DNA of 64,000 nt from Nocardia sp. alder85J (GTDB taxonomy: Bacteria > Actinomycetota > Actinomycetes > Mycobacteriales > Mycobacteriaceae): positions 806,001 to 870,000 of the forward strand of contig NZ_JAIUCZ020000003.1 of assembly GCF_020176955.2 (NCBI RefSeq). Reading direction: 5' to 3'. The stretch's first letter is position 1. Each line of letters opens with the position of its first letter. The notes beneath the pieces are model-generated. The model made no database searches. It was not told the DNA's origin and saw only the letters and a list, made by a program, of their open reading frames with translations. Below, in pieces: positions 1-8,282 of this stretch. The position numbers were made by a program, and so were the translations under genes.

Positions 1-956
1 CCCACTGCCGCCAGCGATGCCTGTAGATCACGCACGTCGTGGTGATCCCATTCCCTTTCCCATCCCGACACCGCCAGCAGGCCGGCCAGGACACCGGCGG
101 TGAAACCCCAGACCAGCATGCCGTCGACGGCGAACGCGGGCCCCATGTAACCCCGCGGATGCCGGACGACGAACCGATTGGCCGGATCGAGCAGATGCGC
201 CAGCGGCACCCGCACCACCCGGGTCGCCTCCGCGACGCTGACCACGCCGACCCGGCCGGGGGTGCGCCAATAGGCGACCACCGGTGTCACGTCGAATCCG
301 GACACCGGGACGAAGATCTTCGGCAGCACCGCCAACGGCTGCACGCCGGCCGGCTCCAGCCCGGTCTCCTCCTGCGCCTCCCGCAGTGCCGTGGCGATCG
401 GCCCGTCGTCGCCGGCCTCCACGCCGCCGCCGGGGAACGCGACCTGCCCACTGTGCTGACGCAGCGTGGCCGCGCGCTGGGTGAGCAGGACGTCCGCATC
501 GGCCGGCAGCCCGCCCGGCGCGGCCGCATCATCCGCCGGCCCACCGCCGAACAGCACCAGCACCGCCGCCTGCCGGACCCGCGACGCCATCGCCGCGTAC
601 TCGTGCAGCGTGGACCGCCGCGTCAGCACCTGATTCACACCGGTCGGATCGGCCGGCGGATGCTGCGCCACCGCACGCAACCACACGGGAATGTCACCGG
701 GGCCGTGATGCCCGGCGACCACCACCGTTCCCGCCCGACCGTTCGCACCGTCACCCACCGAACCGCCGCGGTCTCCTCGCGGCTCCGGGTCGCCGAGCCC
801 GAGCGAGGTGGATCCGGGGCTGCCTGGCTCCTGCGTCAGGCTCTCGTGCCACTGATCCGCCTCGGGCACTTGATCATTCATGCCATGTTGCCCGGGCACG
901 AGTGGAGGGCCTTCGTGGTCACGCTCCGCTGCCGCCTCCGGCCCTTGACCACTCAT
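1..956 (-). CDS. Nudix hydrolase, CoA-pyrophosphatase type (3' end outside window)
   Basis: This is a Nudix hydrolase, probably of the NUDT7/CoA diphosphatase type that cleaves CoA and its derivatives. The Nudix box is readable: GGGVEAGDDGP followed by ATALREAQEETGL, with the REAQEE catalytic helix about 180-190 residues from the chosen start. The frame stays open to the left edge, so the C-terminus is missing. The ATG at 956 overlaps the stop of the upstream thioredoxin gene (ATGA), which suggests translational coupling. The first ~70 residues are low-complexity, so a shorter start is possible. It heads a leftward set nth - thioredoxin - Nudix, the order I recall for Rv3674c-Rv3672c of M. 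tuberculosis. The fold is clear; the substrate is inferred. Confidence 0.85.
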   Translation of the reverse strand, partial: MSGQGPEAAAERDHEGPPLVPGQHGMNDQVPEADQWHESLTQEPGSPGSTSLGLGDPEPRGDRGGSVGDGANGRAGTVVVAGHHGPGDIPVWLRAVAQHPPADPTGVNQVLTRRSTLHEYAAMASRVRQAAVLVLFGGGPADDAAAPGGLPADADVLLTQRAATLRQHSGQVAFPGGGVEAGDDGPIATALREAQEETGLEPAGVQPLAVLPKIFVPVSGFDVTPVVAYWRTPGRVGVVSVAEATRVVRVPLAHLLDPANRFVVRHPRGYMGPAFAVDGMLVWGFTAGVLAGLLAVSGWEREWDHHDVRDLQASLAAV

Positions 957-1594
957 GCCGCGATCCCCAGTTCGCGGTCGACCGTGGCGGCGATGTCGTC
1001 GGCGTTGTCGAACGGCCGGACCACGACCTTGGCCAGCGAACCGTCGGCGCGGAGCAGGACGGAGACGGGCAGTACCGCGGGGGCCCGGACGGCGGTGCGG
1101 AGCCGGGCGTCGGCATCCTGCACGCCGGGGAGATGGACGCCCAGGTCCGAGAGCCGGGCCAGGGCCCGGGATTCGGCCGGATCACTGTGCACGGTCAGCA
1201 CATTCACGCGGTTGCTCGCGCGGGTGGCGTACTGCTGCACGGCCGGCAGTTCCCGGGCGCACGGCTGACACCAGTACGCCCAGAGGTTCAACAGGGTGGG
1301 ACGACCGGCGAGGGCGGCGGCGAGGTCGACGGGAGCGCCGGTGGCGAGGCAGTCCAGCGTGAGGCCCGCCAGCGGCCCGGTGGTCACCGGCGCGACGCCG
1401 GCCGCCGGATGCGGGCAGTCGGTCAGGCCCGCCGCAGCCCGCAGTTCCCCGGGGACGGCCACGGTTTCGCTCGATGCGACCGGGCCGGCCGCCGCGGAAC
1501 GATGGTGGTCACGCGGCCATACGGCGACCGCGAGCGCGACCACGGCGATGACTGCGACCAACGTCCAGCGCCATGCCGGGGGAAAGGTTCTCAC
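953..1594 (-). CDS. membrane-anchored thioredoxin-like (TlpA/ResA) protein
   Basis: A 213-residue protein with an N-terminal transmembrane anchor (about residues 9-26, [17 protein letters not shown]) and an extracytoplasmic thioredoxin fold. The redox motif is WCQPC in the stretch [16 protein letters not shown]. It probably reduces or isomerises disulphides of exported proteins, as in the TlpA/ResA/CcmG group. The GTG start at 1594 overlaps the nth stop (GTGA) and the stop overlaps the Nudix start (ATGA), so the three genes look like one operon. It corresponds by position to Rv3673c. The natural partner cannot be told from the sequence. Confidence 0.85.
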   Translation of the reverse strand: MRTFPPAWRWTLVAVIAVVALAVAVWPRDHHRSAAAGPVASSETVAVPGELRAAAGLTDCPHPAAGVAPVTTGPLAGLTLDCLATGAPVDLAAALAGRPTLLNLWAYWCQPCARELPAVQQYATRASNRVNVLTVHSDPAESRALARLSDLGVHLPGVQDADARLRTAVRAPAVLPVSVLLRADGSLAKVVVRPFDNADDIAATVDRELGIAA

Positions 1595-2469
1595 CGGCCC
1601 ACCAGTTCGAGCAGATGTGGCGCCTCGGGTCCCTTCACCAGTGCGGCCGCGACGACCGGATCGGTCGGCCCGGCGCCGAAGGACGGGCAGTCCTTGGCCA
1701 GCACACACGCGCCGCACGCGGGCTTGCGGGCGTGACACACCCGGCGACCGTGGAAGATCACCCGATGCGACAGCATGGTCCAGTCCTTGCGCTCGATCAG
1801 CGCGCCGATGGCGTGCTCGATCTTCACCGGATCGTCCTCGGTGGTCCACTGCCAGCGCTGCACCAGCCGGCTGAAATGAGTGTCGACCGTGATTCCCGGC
1901 ACATCGAAGGCGTTGCCCAGGATCACGTTCGCGGTCTTGCGGCCGATGCCCGGCAGCCGGACCAGTTCGTCGAGCGTGCCCGGCACCTCGCCGTCGTAAC
2001 GCTCCAGCAGTCCCTGCCCGAGTCCGATCAGCGAATTGGCCTTGTTCCGATAGAAACCGGTCGGGCGGATGTACTCCTCCAACTCGGTACGGTCGGCCTC
2101 GGCATAGGCGCGGGCGTCCGGGTAGCGGGCGAACAGGGCGGGCGTGGTCAGGTTCACCCGCACATCGGTGCACTGCGCGGAAAGTATGGTGGCGACCGCC
2201 AATTCGAGCGGCGTGCGGAAATCGAGCTCGCAGTGCGCATCCGGAAAGGCCAGCGTCAGATTCCGATACATCCGCCGCGCACGCCGCACCAGGCCGAGCC
2301 GGGTTTCGCCCGCGAACCGCCCGGCCGGGGTCGCGCCGGTCCTGCCGCGCCGGACGGGGGTCGCGGAGGCTGGGGTCGCGGAAGCGGGGGCGGCGAGCGC
2401 GGAATCGTCGGACGCCGCGGCTGCAACCGGTTCGTGCCCGTTCACGGCGGCGGATCTGGGTACACGCAC
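1591..2469 (-). CDS. nth: endonuclease III, DNA glycosylase/AP lyase
   Basis: Base-excision repair glycosylase that removes oxidised pyrimidines and nicks AP sites. The helix-hairpin-helix [14 protein letters not shown] contains the catalytic lysine, and the catalytic aspartate lies in VDTHFSRL. The C-terminal Fe-S loop has cysteines spaced C-x6-C-x2-C-x5-C ([17 protein letters not shown]), the standard [4Fe-4S] ligand pattern. At 292 aa it is longer than usual because of a ~50-residue Ala/Thr/Pro-rich N-terminus, so the true start could lie downstream. It is the first gene of a leftward operon with the thioredoxin and Nudix genes. Confidence 0.92.
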   Translation of the reverse strand: MRVPRSAAVNGHEPVAAAASDDSALAAPASATPASATPVRRGRTGATPAGRFAGETRLGLVRRARRMYRNLTLAFPDAHCELDFRTPLELAVATILSAQCTDVRVNLTTPALFARYPDARAYAEADRTELEEYIRPTGFYRNKANSLIGLGQGLLERYDGEVPGTLDELVRLPGIGRKTANVILGNAFDVPGITVDTHFSRLVQRWQWTTEDDPVKIEHAIGALIERKDWTMLSHRVIFHGRRVCHARKPACGACVLAKDCPSFGAGPTDPVVAAALVKGPEAPHLLELVGR

Positions 2470-2582
2470 CCGTCCACCATACGGAACCGCACCGACGGCT
2501 GCGCCGATAGCGGGTGAGAGTGCGCAGCCCCGTTCGACCCACCGTGTTCCATCCGAGACCTTCTCAGTGTTTACTCCTCCGT

Positions 2583-2825
2583 ATGCAAGGACTCGCTGTG
2601 GTGCTCTTCCCGGTGGTGCTGATGCTGTTCGCGCTGTTCATGGAACGGGTCGAGAACCGGCTACGCAAGTTGCTCGAGCCCGAGGAAGAGGTACAGCAGT
2701 ACCTGGACCGCGCAAGCAACGCCGAGGTCAACGAGCTGGCGAAGCTCGGTGTCCCACCTGCCGCCGCCCGGATGCGCCGCGCTCGCACCAGGAACGACGA
2801 ACTGGACGTCGCACAGGCCAGCTGA
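2583..2825 (+). CDS. small single-pass membrane protein (Rv3675-like)
   Basis: An 80-residue protein starting [20 protein letters not shown]: one N-terminal transmembrane helix followed by a charged cytoplasmic tail ([18 protein letters not shown]) that may form a short coiled coil. An in-frame GTG at 2514 would add 23 residues without hydrophobic character; I prefer the ATG directly before the helix. It sits between nth and crp, as does Rv3675 in M. tuberculosis. The function is unknown. Confidence 0.7.
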   Translation: MQGLAVVLFPVVLMLFALFMERVENRLRKLLEPEEEVQQYLDRASNAEVNELAKLGVPPAAARMRRARTRNDELDVAQAS

Positions 2826-3035
2826 CACCTGCCCGGGGCGGCGCCGACCTGCGGATTGCCATGACGGCGACCGCGGGCGCCGGTCGCGGGAACCTCCGAG
2901 GCACCGCGTGCGTTGCACGAACCGCACGTTACGTGGTGTCTGTCACTACGCTGCGCGCGCGCAAAGTAGACTGCACTGTCGGCCGAATCGCTACGGTCCG
3001 GAGGACAGAGCCAATCGTCGGATAGGAGCACATTC

Positions 3036-3710
3036 GTGGACGAGGCCCTCGCCAGAGCAGGCATCTTCCAAGGCGTCGAGCCCACCGCGGTCGCGGCTCT
3101 CGCCAAACAACTGGAGCCGGTGGACTTCCCCCGCGGACACGTCATCTTCAACGAGGGTGAGCCCGGCGATCGGCTGTACATCATCACTTCGGGCAAGGTG
3201 AAGATCGGCCGCCGTTCTCCGGACGGCCGCGAGAATCTGCTGACCATCATGGGCCCGTCGGACATGTTCGGCGAGCTGTCCATCTTCGACCCGGGCCCGC
3301 GCACGTCGACGGCGACGACGGTCACCGAGGTCCGCGCGGTCACCATGGACCGCGATGCGCTCAAGGCGTGGATCGATCAGCGTCCGGAGATCGCCGAGCA
3401 GCTGCTGCGGGTGCTCGCCCGCCGGCTGCGCCGCACCAACAACAACCTGGCCGACCTGATCTTCACCGACGTGCCGGGCCGGGTCGCCAAGGCGCTCTTG
3501 CAGCTGGCCCAGCGTTTCGGCACGCAGGAGGCCGGCGCGCTGCGGGTGACCCACGACCTCACCCAGGAGGAGATCGCCCAGCTGGTCGGCGCCTCCCGGG
3601 AGACCGTGAACAAAGCGCTCGCCGACTTCGCACACCGCGGCTGGCTGCGGCTGGAGGGTAAGAGCGTCCTGATCACCGATTCCGAGCGGCTGGCGCGCCG
3701 GGCCCGATAG
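3036..3710 (+). CDS. crp: Crp/Fnr-family cAMP-responsive transcription regulator
   Basis: A 224-residue regulator with an N-terminal cyclic-nucleotide-binding domain (residues ~10-125, phosphate-binding cassette around [17 protein letters not shown]) and a C-terminal winged helix ([24 protein letters not shown] is the helix-turn-helix region). It corresponds to mycobacterial Crp (Rv3676) and corynebacterial GlxR, a global regulator of carbon and respiratory genes. The GTG start at 3036 has an AGGAG-like ribosome site about 8 bases upstream. The 210-base leader from 2826 holds no obvious gene. Confidence 0.93.
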   Translation: MDEALARAGIFQGVEPTAVAALAKQLEPVDFPRGHVIFNEGEPGDRLYIITSGKVKIGRRSPDGRENLLTIMGPSDMFGELSIFDPGPRTSTATTVTEVRAVTMDRDALKAWIDQRPEIAEQLLRVLARRLRRTNNNLADLIFTDVPGRVAKALLQLAQRFGTQEAGALRVTHDLTQEEIAQLVGASRETVNKALADFAHRGWLRLEGKSVLITDSERLARRAR

Positions 3711-3735
3711 GGTCCGCGCCCGGCCCGCCCGGCAC

Positions 3736-4527
3736 TCAGTTCCGGCTGCGCAAGTACGACAGCTGTGCCTGTACCGAGCTCTGCGCGACCGGCCAGAGGC
3801 TCTTGTCGACGTCGGCGTAGACCCGTTCCACGACCTGCTCGGGCGAGGCGTCGGCGCCGAGCACCAGCAACGCCTCCCGGACCTGGTCGAGGCGTTCTCG
3901 CCGGTGCCGGATGTAGTAGCGGACGACCTGTTCGGCGGCCGCGTGGTCGGGGCCGTGGGCGGGCAACAGGGCCCGCCCCGCCGCCACGTCCACCAGCTGG
4001 TCCATCGAGTCCAGATAGTCGCCGAGGGCGCCGTCGCGGGCTTCCAGCACGGTGGTACCGCTGCCGAGGACGGTATCGCCGGTCAGTACCGCGTCGTCGA
4101 GCAGGAAGCTGAGCGAATCCTCGGTGTGACCGGGAGTGGCCAGCACGGTGATGTGCAGGCCCGCCGCCTCCACGACCTCACCGTCGGCCAGCGGCTGCAC
4201 CGCACCCCGCAGGAAGCGGGTGTCGGCCGCGCGCACCGGCGTACCGGTCAGCTCGACCAGCCGATCGATGCCGTCGGTGTGGTCGGGGTGCTGGTGGGTG
4301 ATCAGGGTGAGCGCGATCGCGCCGCCGGTCTCCCGCACGATCGCGTCGGTATGGGCGTGGTCCTCGGGCCCAGGATCGACCACGACGTAGTCGGATCGGC
4401 CGGGGGCCCGCAGAATCCAGGTGTTCGTGCCGTCCAGCGTCATCTGGCCCGGGTTGTTCGCGAGCAGTACCGAGGCGGTCGCGGTGACCGGGCGCAATTG
4501 CCCGTACGCGGGGTGAGAGAGGGTCAT
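3736..4527 (-). CDS. metallo-beta-lactamase fold hydrolase
   Basis: A 263-residue MBL-fold hydrolase of the LACTB2/glyoxalase II-like group. The zinc motif is [10 protein letters not shown] (HxHxDH), with later metal ligands in TPGHTEDS and GDTVLG and an HGPDH motif near residue 205. A TTG nine codons upstream also opens the frame, but the ATG at 4527 has an AGGA site in the right place. By position it matches Rv3677c, beside crp and RidA. The substrate is unknown; the family includes ribonucleases and thioesterases. Confidence 0.87.
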   Translation of the reverse strand: MTLSHPAYGQLRPVTATASVLLANNPGQMTLDGTNTWILRAPGRSDYVVVDPGPEDHAHTDAIVRETGGAIALTLITHQHPDHTDGIDRLVELTGTPVRAADTRFLRGAVQPLADGEVVEAAGLHITVLATPGHTEDSLSFLLDDAVLTGDTVLGSGTTVLEARDGALGDYLDSMDQLVDVAAGRALLPAHGPDHAAAEQVVRYYIRHRRERLDQVREALLVLGADASPEQVVERVYADVDKSLWPVAQSSVQAQLSYLRSRN

Positions 4528-4597
4528 ACCGTGTCCTAACGCCCTGGGCTCCAACGACTTCCAGTATCCCCACCCGGGCCGTCCGGCCGATCGCGAG

Positions 4598-5071
4598 TTA
4601 CCGCACCTCGACGATGATCTCCACCTCGACCGGGGTGTCCCGCGGCAGTTCCGCGACCCCGACCGCGGACCGGGCGTGCCGACCGGCCTCGCCGAACACC
4701 TCGCCCAGGAATTCGGAGGCGCCGTTGATCACCACCGGCTGATCGCCGAATCCGGGGGCAGAGGCGACGAAGCCGACGACCTTGACCACCCGCACCACCT
4801 CGTCGAGCCCGACCAGGTCGTGCACGGCGGCGAGCGCGTTGAGCGCGCACAGCCGGGCCGCCTCGGTGGCCTGTTCGACGCTCACCTCGGCGCCGACCTT
4901 GCCGGTCACCGGCAGCACGCCGTTCACGAACGGCAACTGCCCGGAGGTGTAGACCAGCGAACCGGTCCGGACGGCGGGAATGTAGGTGGCCACGGGGGCC
5001 ACCACCGGCGGCAGCTCCACGCCGAGCCGGTCCAGGTTCGCGCGCCAGCCGGTGACGGACACCGTGGCCAT
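4598..5071 (-). CDS. RidA/YjgF-family protein
   Basis: A 157-residue protein of the RidA (YjgF/YER057c/UK114) superfamily, typically enamine/imine deaminases that protect PLP enzymes. Recognisable parts are [20 protein letters not shown] and the C-terminal [18 protein letters not shown]. The ATG at 5071 overlaps the stop of the upstream DUF4177 gene (TGATG), indicating coupling. It corresponds to Rv3678c by order. Whether the catalytic arginine is present as in true RidA was not checked by alignment. Confidence 0.85.
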   Translation of the reverse strand: MATVSVTGWRANLDRLGVELPPVVAPVATYIPAVRTGSLVYTSGQLPFVNGVLPVTGKVGAEVSVEQATEAARLCALNALAAVHDLVGLDEVVRVVKVVGFVASAPGFGDQPVVINGASEFLGEVFGEAGRHARSAVGVAELPRDTPVEVEIIVEVR

Positions 5072-5235
5072 CAGTTCTTCGCTCGCTTCAGGTAGGCGAC
5101 ATGCTGCTCGCCGGTCGGGCCGGGGAGCACCGTGACCAATTCCCAGCCGTCGGCTCCCCACTGGTCCAGGATCTGCTTCGTCGCATGCGTCAGCAGCGGC
5201 ACGGTCGCATATTCCCACACGGTCGCATCACTCAT
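5071..5235 (-). CDS. DUF4177 small protein (Rv3678A-like)
   Basis: A 54-residue protein beginning MSDATVWEYATVPLLTHATK and containing WGADGWELVTVLPGP and EQHVAYLKRAKN, the pattern of DUF4177 proteins with their conserved GWELV core. The stop overlaps the RidA start by one base, so the two are co-translated. It is short and easily missed by gene callers. The function is unknown. Confidence 0.82.
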   Translation of the reverse strand: MSDATVWEYATVPLLTHATKQILDQWGADGWELVTVLPGPTGEQHVAYLKRAKN

Positions 5236-5429
5236 GCCGCAGAGCGTATCGGTGCCCGAGCGCGCCGAGAACCCCTGGGCTCACCCGGATCACGATCGAA
5301 CCGGCGGCCGGTCACCGCCGAGCCGATCACCCCGGGATCACACCGGCCGGCACGGCCGCGGTTGTGGTCTACCAGACACTGGCGCTATCCCGTGTCCGGG
5401 CGATTTGAACCAGTTATAGGCTCGCGAAC

Positions 5430-6488
5430 GTGGGAGTACCGACGACGGTGCCCGTTTCGGTGGAGGCGGGGCAGGAACGAGGGTGGCCGGAACGAGCCGA
5501 CAAGGCGCGGCTGCACTACGTCTCCGGCAAGGGCGGAACCGGGAAGTCGACGGTCTCCGCGGCGCTGGCGCTGGCGCTGGCCGCCGGTGGACGGCGGGTG
5601 CTGCTGGTGGAGGTGGAGGGCCGGCAGTCGATCGCGCAGCTGTTCGACCTGCCACCGCTGCCGCCGACCGAGACCAAGATCGCGACCGCCGACGGCGGCG
5701 GGGAGGTGATGGCGCTCGCCCTCGACATCGAACATGCGTTCCTGGAGTACCTGGACATGTTCTACAACCTCGGCTTCGCGGGGCGCGCGATGCGGCGGAT
5801 GGGCGCCATCGAATTCGTCACCACGATCGCGCCGGGCCTGCGGGACGTCATCCTCACCGGCAAGATCAAGGAGTGCGTCGTGCGCACGACCAAGACCGGC
5901 AGCGGTAAGGACGCCGCCACCCGGCCGGTCTACGACGAGATCGTGGTGGACGCCCCGCCGACCGGGCGGATCGCCGGATTCCTGGACGTCACCAAGGTGA
6001 TGGCCGAGGTGGCCAAGGGCGGGCCGATCGCGGCGCAGGCCGAAGGCGTGTCCACCCTGCTGCATTCGGATCAGACCGTCGTCCACCTCGTCACCCTGCT
6101 GGAGGCGCTGCCGGTGCAGGAGACCGCCGATGCGGTGGCCGAACTGACCGAGGCGGACTTCCGGATCGGCACGGTGATCGTGAACCGTGCCACCACCAGC
6201 TATCTGCCGATCGAACTGCGCGCCCGCGCCGCCGCCGGCGACATCGACGCCGACGCGGTTCGCACCGAACTCGCAGCCCAGGGCATCACCCTGTCCGACA
6301 ACGACTTGCAGGGCCTGCTGCGGGAGACCGTGGAGCATTCCGCGAGCCTGCGGGCCCAGGACGACAGCGCGACCGAACTGGCTCCGGTGGCGGGCAGCCG
6401 GATGTACCTGACCTCGCTGCCGGGCGGCATGGACCTGGGCGGGCTGTACGAGCTGGCCGAGCAGCTGACGGCACAGGGGGTGCGCTGA
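5430..6488 (+). CDS. ArsA/GET3-type ATPase, first of pair
   Basis: A 352-residue P-loop ATPase. The deviant Walker A motif GKGGTGKS is at residues 33-40, with [16 protein letters not shown] as the switch/Walker B-like region. It is annotated in relatives as an anion-transporting ATPase (Rv3679), but the GET3-like fold need not mean arsenite transport. The GTG start at 5430 gives the usual N-terminus; the stop overlaps the next ATG (TGATG), and the two ATPases probably form a heterodimer. Confidence 0.88.
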   Translation: MGVPTTVPVSVEAGQERGWPERADKARLHYVSGKGGTGKSTVSAALALALAAGGRRVLLVEVEGRQSIAQLFDLPPLPPTETKIATADGGGEVMALALDIEHAFLEYLDMFYNLGFAGRAMRRMGAIEFVTTIAPGLRDVILTGKIKECVVRTTKTGSGKDAATRPVYDEIVVDAPPTGRIAGFLDVTKVMAEVAKGGPIAAQAEGVSTLLHSDQTVVHLVTLLEALPVQETADAVAELTEADFRIGTVIVNRATTSYLPIELRARAAAGDIDADAVRTELAAQGITLSDNDLQGLLRETVEHSASLRAQDDSATELAPVAGSRMYLTSLPGGMDLGGLYELAEQLTAQGVR

Positions 6489-7639
6489 TGACCGCGCCGA
6501 GTACCGCGCCCGCCCTGGACATCGCGGGCATCATCGCCGACCCGGACGCCCGCGTGGTGGTGTGCTGCGGCTCCGGCGGTGTCGGCAAGACCACCACAGC
6601 CGCCGCGATCGCGTTGCGGGCCGCGGAATCCGGCCGCAAGGTGGTGGTGCTGACCATCGACCCGGCCCGCCGGCTGGCGCAGTCGCTGGGGGTCGACGAT
6701 CTGGACAACAGCCCGCAGCGGGTGCCGCTGGGCCCGGAGGTGCCGGGCGAACTGCACGCGATGATGCTGAACATGCGCCGCACCTTCGACGAGATGGTGC
6801 TGGAGCACGCCAGCCCCGAGAAGGCCGAGCAGATCTTCGCCAATCCGTTCTATCAAGCGGTCGCCTCGTCCTTCGGCGGGACGCAGGAGTACATGGCGAT
6901 GGAGAAACTGGGCCACCTGGTCGGGCGGCGGGAGTGGGACCTGGTCGTGGTCGACACCCCGCCCTCGCGCAACGCCCTGGACTTCCTGGACGCGCCGAAA
7001 CGGCTGGGCACCTTCCTCAACGGCCGGATGATCCGGGTGATCATGGCGCCGGGCCGCGGTGTCGGTAAGATCGTCACCGGCGCGATGAGCCTGGCGGTGC
7101 GCGGTGTCTCGACGATCGTCGGCGGCCAGATGCTCAAGGACGCCTCAGTGTTCCTGCAATCGCTGGAGACGCTGTTCGGCGGCTTCCAGGACCGCGCCGA
7201 GCGCACCTACGCGATGCTGTCGCAGCCGGGCACCCACTTCCTGGTGGTCGCCGCCGCGGAACCGGATGCGCTGCGCGAGGCGTCGTTCTTCGTCGACCGG
7301 CTCTCCACGGATCGCCTGCCGCCGGCGGGCCTGGTGCTCAACCGCACCCATCCGGTGTTGTGCTCGCTGTCGCCGGCCCAGGCGCTGGCGGCCGCCGATC
7401 GACTCGCCCCCGAGGACAGCACCGGGACCGATGCCGCCGCGCTCACCGCCGACGTGCTGCGCATCCACGCCCACCGGGCCCTGACCGCGAAGCGGGAACA
7501 GCATCTGCTGCTGCGCTTCACCGGCGCCCACCCCCGGGTGCCGATCGTCGCGGTGACCGCGCTGCCCTTCGAGGTCTCGGACCTGGAGGCGCTGCGGGCC
7601 GTCGGCGATCAGCTGACCGGCTCGCGATCGGCCGACTGA
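6488..7639 (+). CDS. ArsA/GET3-type ATPase, second of pair
   Basis: A 383-residue paralogue of the preceding ATPase and homologue by position of Rv3680. Walker A is [13 protein letters not shown] near residue 25, and [16 protein letters not shown] is the second nucleotide-binding motif. The start overlaps the upstream stop by one base, so expression should be coupled and stoichiometric. M. tuberculosis work links this pair to glycerol and reactive-oxygen tolerance; that role is taken from the family and is not visible here. Confidence 0.88.
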   Translation: MTAPSTAPALDIAGIIADPDARVVVCCGSGGVGKTTTAAAIALRAAESGRKVVVLTIDPARRLAQSLGVDDLDNSPQRVPLGPEVPGELHAMMLNMRRTFDEMVLEHASPEKAEQIFANPFYQAVASSFGGTQEYMAMEKLGHLVGRREWDLVVVDTPPSRNALDFLDAPKRLGTFLNGRMIRVIMAPGRGVGKIVTGAMSLAVRGVSTIVGGQMLKDASVFLQSLETLFGGFQDRAERTYAMLSQPGTHFLVVAAAEPDALREASFFVDRLSTDRLPPAGLVLNRTHPVLCSLSPAQALAAADRLAPEDSTGTDAAALTADVLRIHAHRALTAKREQHLLLRFTGAHPRVPIVAVTALPFEVSDLEALRAVGDQLTGSRSAD

Positions 7640-7682
7640 GCGCCGGGCCGCGACACGCCCGGGGCGAAGCGCGCAAAAAGAC

Positions 7683-7713
7683 ACGGTCCGAGCCCGATTC
7701 GGGCCCGGACCGT
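7683..7713. terminator. bidirectional hairpin terminator
   Basis: Arms ACGGTCCGAGCCC and GGGCCCGGACCGT (one A-C mismatch) around a five-base loop, located between the convergent ArsA-type and whiB4 genes. No strong U-tract follows, as is common in actinobacteria. Confidence 0.75.
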
Positions 7714-7727
7714 CGGATGCGAAACAG

Positions 7728-8045
7728 TTACATGGCTACCTTCTGCGTACGCTGGACCCGGAAGAAGTCGGCCCAGGACGTGACCTCCGGATGCTGTTTG
7801 AGCAGTGCGCGACGCTGCCGTTCGGTCATGCCACCCCACACCCCGAACTCCACGCGGTTGTCGAGGGCATCGGCACCGCACTCCATCAGCACCGGGCAGT
7901 GCCGGCAGATGGTGGCTGCCTTGCGCTGCGCCGCACCGCGCACGAACAGCTGGTCGGGGTCCACTTCTTTGCATCGCGCCTGGGACACCCAGGCGATCCT
8001 TGCTTCGGCCTGCTCCACGTCCAATCGAGCGATGGGGGTAGTCAT
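7728..8045 (-). CDS. whiB4: WhiB-family redox-sensing regulator, WhiB4-like
   Basis: A 105-residue iron-sulphur regulator. The four cluster cysteines are in QARCKEVDP and ICRHCPVLMEC, followed by the WhiB signature GVWGGMTERQRR and a basic tail. The start MTTPIARLDVEQ is chosen at 8045; another ATG lies two codons upstream. It is divergent from ponA2 and convergent with the ArsA-type pair, as for Rv3681c. In mycobacteria WhiB4 responds to oxidants through its [4Fe-4S] cluster; the same role is inferred here. Confidence 0.9.
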   Translation of the reverse strand: MTTPIARLDVEQAEARIAWVSQARCKEVDPDQLFVRGAAQRKAATICRHCPVLMECGADALDNRVEFGVWGGMTERQRRALLKQHPEVTSWADFFRVQRTQKVAM

Positions 8046-8282
8046 GTGCATTTGGTGTGCCCCTTTGCAGTCCGAACACCGGTCAACGGCGCTCCGGAAT
8101 CGCGTGCAGCACACAGCAACCCAACCCCGCTGCGAACTGCACCACATTCCACTTTGAGTGTTAGCTCTATCACACTGGGTTCTCAATCTAGGTAAAGGTA
8201 TGAGCTTGCGCAAGACCGTCTCCCGCTTTTCTGGTACGAACGTCCCTGCAATTGCGATAAAGAACCGATCGGTCGGATTTGT

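Noticed and set aside
2514..2582. N-terminal extension of the small membrane protein before 2583
   Set aside because: The added residues are Arg/Pro-rich and precede a clean methionine plus membrane helix.
2933..2950. Crp/GlxR site upstream of crp (GTGTCTGTCAC)
   Set aside because: GTG and CAC are five bases apart; the consensus TGTGA-N6-TCACA needs eight.
7360..8157. 265-codon rightward frame across the whiB4 gene
   Set aside because: It spans the terminator and lies antisense to whiB4, whose cysteine and GVWGG motifs are unambiguous.
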